Assembly (NCBI GenBank): GCA_026261815.1
Contig: JAMPIT010000350.1
Span: 1,860,001 to 1,924,000 of the forward strand
Reading direction: 5' to 3'
Source: Monarcha castaneiventris obscurior
Taxonomy: Eukaryota; Chordata; Aves; Passeriformes; Monarchidae
Length of the DNA stretch: 64,000 nt
Shown here: positions 61,702 through 64,000 of the stretch, piece by piece
How the letters are laid out: each line of letters starts with the position of its first letter
Numbering within the stretch: the stretch's first letter is position 1
Notes under the pieces: generated by a model
The model's input: the letters and a program-made list of their open reading frames with translations, nothing else
Databases searched by the model: none
Told to the model about the DNA's origin: nothing
Made by a program: the position numbers and the translations under genes

Positions 61702-62389
61702 TATTATAAATGGAGACAAGGGGAGAGCTTAGACAAATCCCTGCCTTTCCAGGTTTCTGGCAGTAGACAGCAGCTTTATTGAGGCAGCCAGCACCCCAAA
61801 ACTGACTCTCACTCACAAGTTCTTAATAATAACCGATCAGGCCTATTACAACATGAATTATTTATTTGAACAGACCAAGGAAAACAGGCATAAGACTTTA
61901 AACAGGCTCTAAACAGACTTACTTTTACTACACAGGATAAACAAAAGAAATCTAACTAGTAGATAAAATACAGTGCACGATAAAGGTACCTCTATTACAA
62001 CTAGCAAAGAAATAGTATAGATTAGGAGCCAATCTCACCAACAAATGACAGTGGTGTGCAGAGAATGTCCTAATTCCTCTCAATCCCCAGGGAAGTATCT
62101 TCATGCCAGCATCTTGGTCATTGAGGAGAACTCTCCACACATGTAGGGAGTGCATAAGAAATTTGATTTCATGCAAATCATAATGGTTTTCCATAGTTGT
62201 AAAAATGCTTGTCTGTCAGTCACTTCATTTTTGGTTCATCCTTTCTCAAGCCAAGACAGGATCTTTATTGCTGGCTAAGGAAGTTTTCAGCCAAGCTAAT
62301 TCATCCCATGACAAGCTATTCCAGCCTGACTTTAGCCATATGTGATGGGGAGGTTTCTGCTGTATCAGGGGGTGAAAGGTCCTGCCACA
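61702..62389 (-). mobile_element. Solo endogenous-retrovirus LTR with 5-bp target duplication
   Basis: A 688-bp block sits inside the CR1 and is flanked by GTACC at 61697-61701 and 62390-62394. Removing it rejoins the CR1 sequence. On the minus strand it begins TGTGGCAGGACC and has an AATAAA at 61775-61780 in CAATAAAGCTGCTG. It ends about 75 bp later as ...TTTATAATA rather than the expected CA. There is no internal viral coding sequence, so it is a solo LTR. The 5-bp duplication separates it from the 6-bp-duplication LTR at 11148 and suggests a different retrovirus lineage. Confidence 0.7.
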
Positions 62390-62570
62390 GTACCAAAGGC
62401 CTTACAGAAATCCGGGTAAATGACACCTGTAGCCCTTCCCGTGTCCATTGCTGTAGTCACCCCCTCACAGAAGGCCACGGGGTTGGTTAGGCACGACTTG
62501 CCCTTGGTGAAGCTGTGCTGGCTGTTTCAAATCACCTCCCTTTCCTCCATGTGCCTTAGCATAGCTGTGC

Positions 62571-64000
62571 TCTCAGAGAGGAAGGCCTCTGAAGCCAGAG
62601 GGACTGGCAGAGCTGAGACCCTGTGCCATGCTGGCCATTGCTGTCTCCTCAGGTGGGCCTGTGGGCAGAGACCATTGCCACCTCAGCAAACTTCCTCATA
62701 TGGGCATTGCATCAGGCTGCAGTGAGAGCGTGACTGGTGTGGCAGCCTTTCCCCTGCCAGAGGCAGTGTGTACGCCCATTTCCCTGAACAGCCCTTGTGT
62801 TGTCAGGCTTGTATTTCCCAGCTTAGGCATGTAAAGGTGAATGGCCTCCTTTTCAATGTCCACAGAAGCCAAAAATTGGCTTCACAAAAAGATATGGGGG
62901 CAGGGTGCAAATAACACTCCTGCAGTTTCCCAGTGCTTGGCCCTGCACCCCGACACTGTTCTGGAGTACGACTGCTTCTCCAGCATGCACACACAGCCGG
63001 GCAGCTCGGGTGGGCTTCTCCGGAAAGAAGCACACAGTGCTGTGTCTGACACACAAAGCAATGGACAGGTGGGTCCGTGGGAGGAGAAGACAGGGAGAGG
63101 TTCTTGCAGAGTCCTGACTCAGCCATCAAGTCCCAGCAAGGCTAGTCAGCACCCTGTTTCATCCCTGGCAAAAGCTGTATGGATGGGGGTGCCGCTCCCT
63201 GTACCTTGTCACAGCTGGCTACCACCTGCCTGAGCCACTGGGACACCCATCTATGCCAGAATTTGTACTTCAGCCTCCCCACACCCGCCGATGCCGTGAA
63301 CATCACGTTGGCCCTTCCTGCAAGCTTGCAGATGTTTCAGGGCCAGACCCAAAGCTCCTCACTGTCACTCATCAAACCCCTGTTGATTCCAAGCAGGCTT
63401 GGGCCAGGCCCTTAGGAAGGGCGTAACTCCTTAAAAACACTGCACTACCACCCAGACTCTTTCTGCATTCTCCTTTTGCAACATCAGGTCCCATTTCACA
63501 CAGCAGCTATTACCTCCTGGCAGCAGATCTCCAAATTGGATACGTAATTCCCGGTTCAGGCCATGCCCACCCACTGCCAGCAGTGATGCTGCCCCAGCAT
63601 TGTGCAGGCCAAAGAGCCTACACTGATGTGTGGTCATGCTCTCACAGCCATATCAGCCATATCCAGCTTCTGCTGGTGGCTGCAGAAAAGACTTTATTAC
63701 TTAGAGGAGGAGGGGGAGAGCTCCCTAGAGTGTTCTGGCTTAACAAATCCAAGGGCCTTTTCTCTGCTGTTTTGGATGTTGGGTAGCCATTTATTTGTGT
63801 ATGAGCCCAGGAATCAGAGAAGCTTGGGACAGCAAGATCAGTAAAGCAGGAAGGTTTTACACCCTACTGGCTCCTGACCCAACAGGACTCTCAGTCCATG
63901 GCAGTCAGGCTATTTGACTCCCTTCAGACCCAGGGACAGAGCTGGCTCTGCTCCTAACAATCCAGAGCAGCATGGTGCAGCCTTTCTATATTATCAAAAC
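62571..64000. other. Right end of the window, no gene seen
   Basis: I find no coding exon or firm repeat. On the minus strand an AATAAA at about 63687-63692 (TAATAAAGTCTTTTCTGC) and a TATA-like motif near 63985 hint at a further retroviral LTR running off the window end, but I can find no terminus or target duplication. The frame at 62841-63233 has no recognisable domain. Confidence 0.5.

Larger units (their letters stand above)
60401..62570 (-). mobile_element. CR1 LINE fragment, minus strand, interrupted twice
   Basis: The + strand carries the reverse complement of CR1 beginning at its 3' terminus (CATAGAACCATAGAATAGTT, then GGGTTGGAAGGGACC). It continues through CTGTTCCAGTGTTTCACCAC, GGCTGAACAACCTTAATTCT and GGATGCAGTCCAGGACACCA to GTGCACTTGATCCTACTGTG at 61275. 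It resumes at 61506 (GATATTAAACAGTCTGGTCC), breaks again at 61701, and resumes at 62390 with ACCAAAGGCCTTACAGAAAT, then CTTGCCCTTGGTGAAGCTGT and TCCATGTGCCTTAGCATAGC. The three parts are colinear segments of one element, about 1.3 kb of CR1 in all. Its 5' truncation is near 62570. The reading frame of ORF2 in the right part is broken. Confidence 0.9.

Noticed and set aside
1..64000. CRISPR arrays, operons, prophage or bacterial-type mobile elements
   Set aside because: No regularly spaced repeat arrays or dense gene packing exist. Introns, a CpG island and CR1/LTR elements show this is vertebrate nuclear DNA.

Overview
This is a vertebrate nuclear window, almost certainly from a bird and probably a songbird (passerine). 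Two conserved genes fix the locus. The last three coding exons of CRYL1 (lambda-crystallin / L-gulonate 3-dehydrogenase) lie on the + strand at 1.5-15.2 kb. The complete intronless coding exon of GJB6 (gap-junction beta-6, connexin 30 family) lies on the same strand at 55.7-56.5 kb. CRYL1 followed by GJB6 in head-to-tail orientation is the known vertebrate DFNB1 neighbourhood (human 13q12), where GJB2 follows GJB6. The repeats give the lineage: most are CR1 LINE fragments, the dominant avian retrotransposon. One chimeric insert (61.3-61.5 kb) carries a tRNA-Ile-like segment next to a CR1-type tail, the architecture I recall for the passerine SINE TguSINE1. Two solo retroviral LTRs, each bounded by a target-site duplication, are also present.

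Layout. 1-15.2 kb: CRYL1 introns and exons; the 11.6-kb intron holds two + strand CR1 pieces, a 367-bp solo LTR and a ~1.5-kb minus-strand CR1 that stops about 40 bp before the penultimate exon. 15.2-17.4 kb: probable CRYL1 3' UTR or early downstream sequence. 17.4-45.6 kb: non-coding interval between the genes, with small CR1 fragments, a degenerate 29-bp tandem repeat, a purine-biased stretch, an inverted repeat and no recognisable gene. 45.6-46.5 kb: a sharp CpG island with clustered GC boxes, a TTAAAA box and a strong splice donor; I read it as the GJB6 promoter and non-coding first exon. 46.1-55.65 kb: GJB6 intron 1. 55.65-57.45 kb: GJB6 coding exon and 3' UTR. 57.5-60.4 kb: unremarkable downstream DNA. 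60.4-62.6 kb: a minus-strand CR1 split by two younger insertions. 62.6-64 kb: nothing firm.

The two genes do not form a shared pathway. CRYL1 is a cytosolic NAD-dependent dehydrogenase and GJB6 a plasma-membrane channel protein; their linkage is ancestral. The functional interest of the interval is that, in humans, deletions upstream of GJB6 reaching into CRYL1 remove distant control of GJB2/GJB6. I found no sign of an undescribed protein system. The strongest unusual observations are the nested retroelement stack at 60.4-62.6 kb, the LTR with its duplication in the CRYL1 intron, and the short near-identical 42-bp repeat array just inside GJB6 intron 1.
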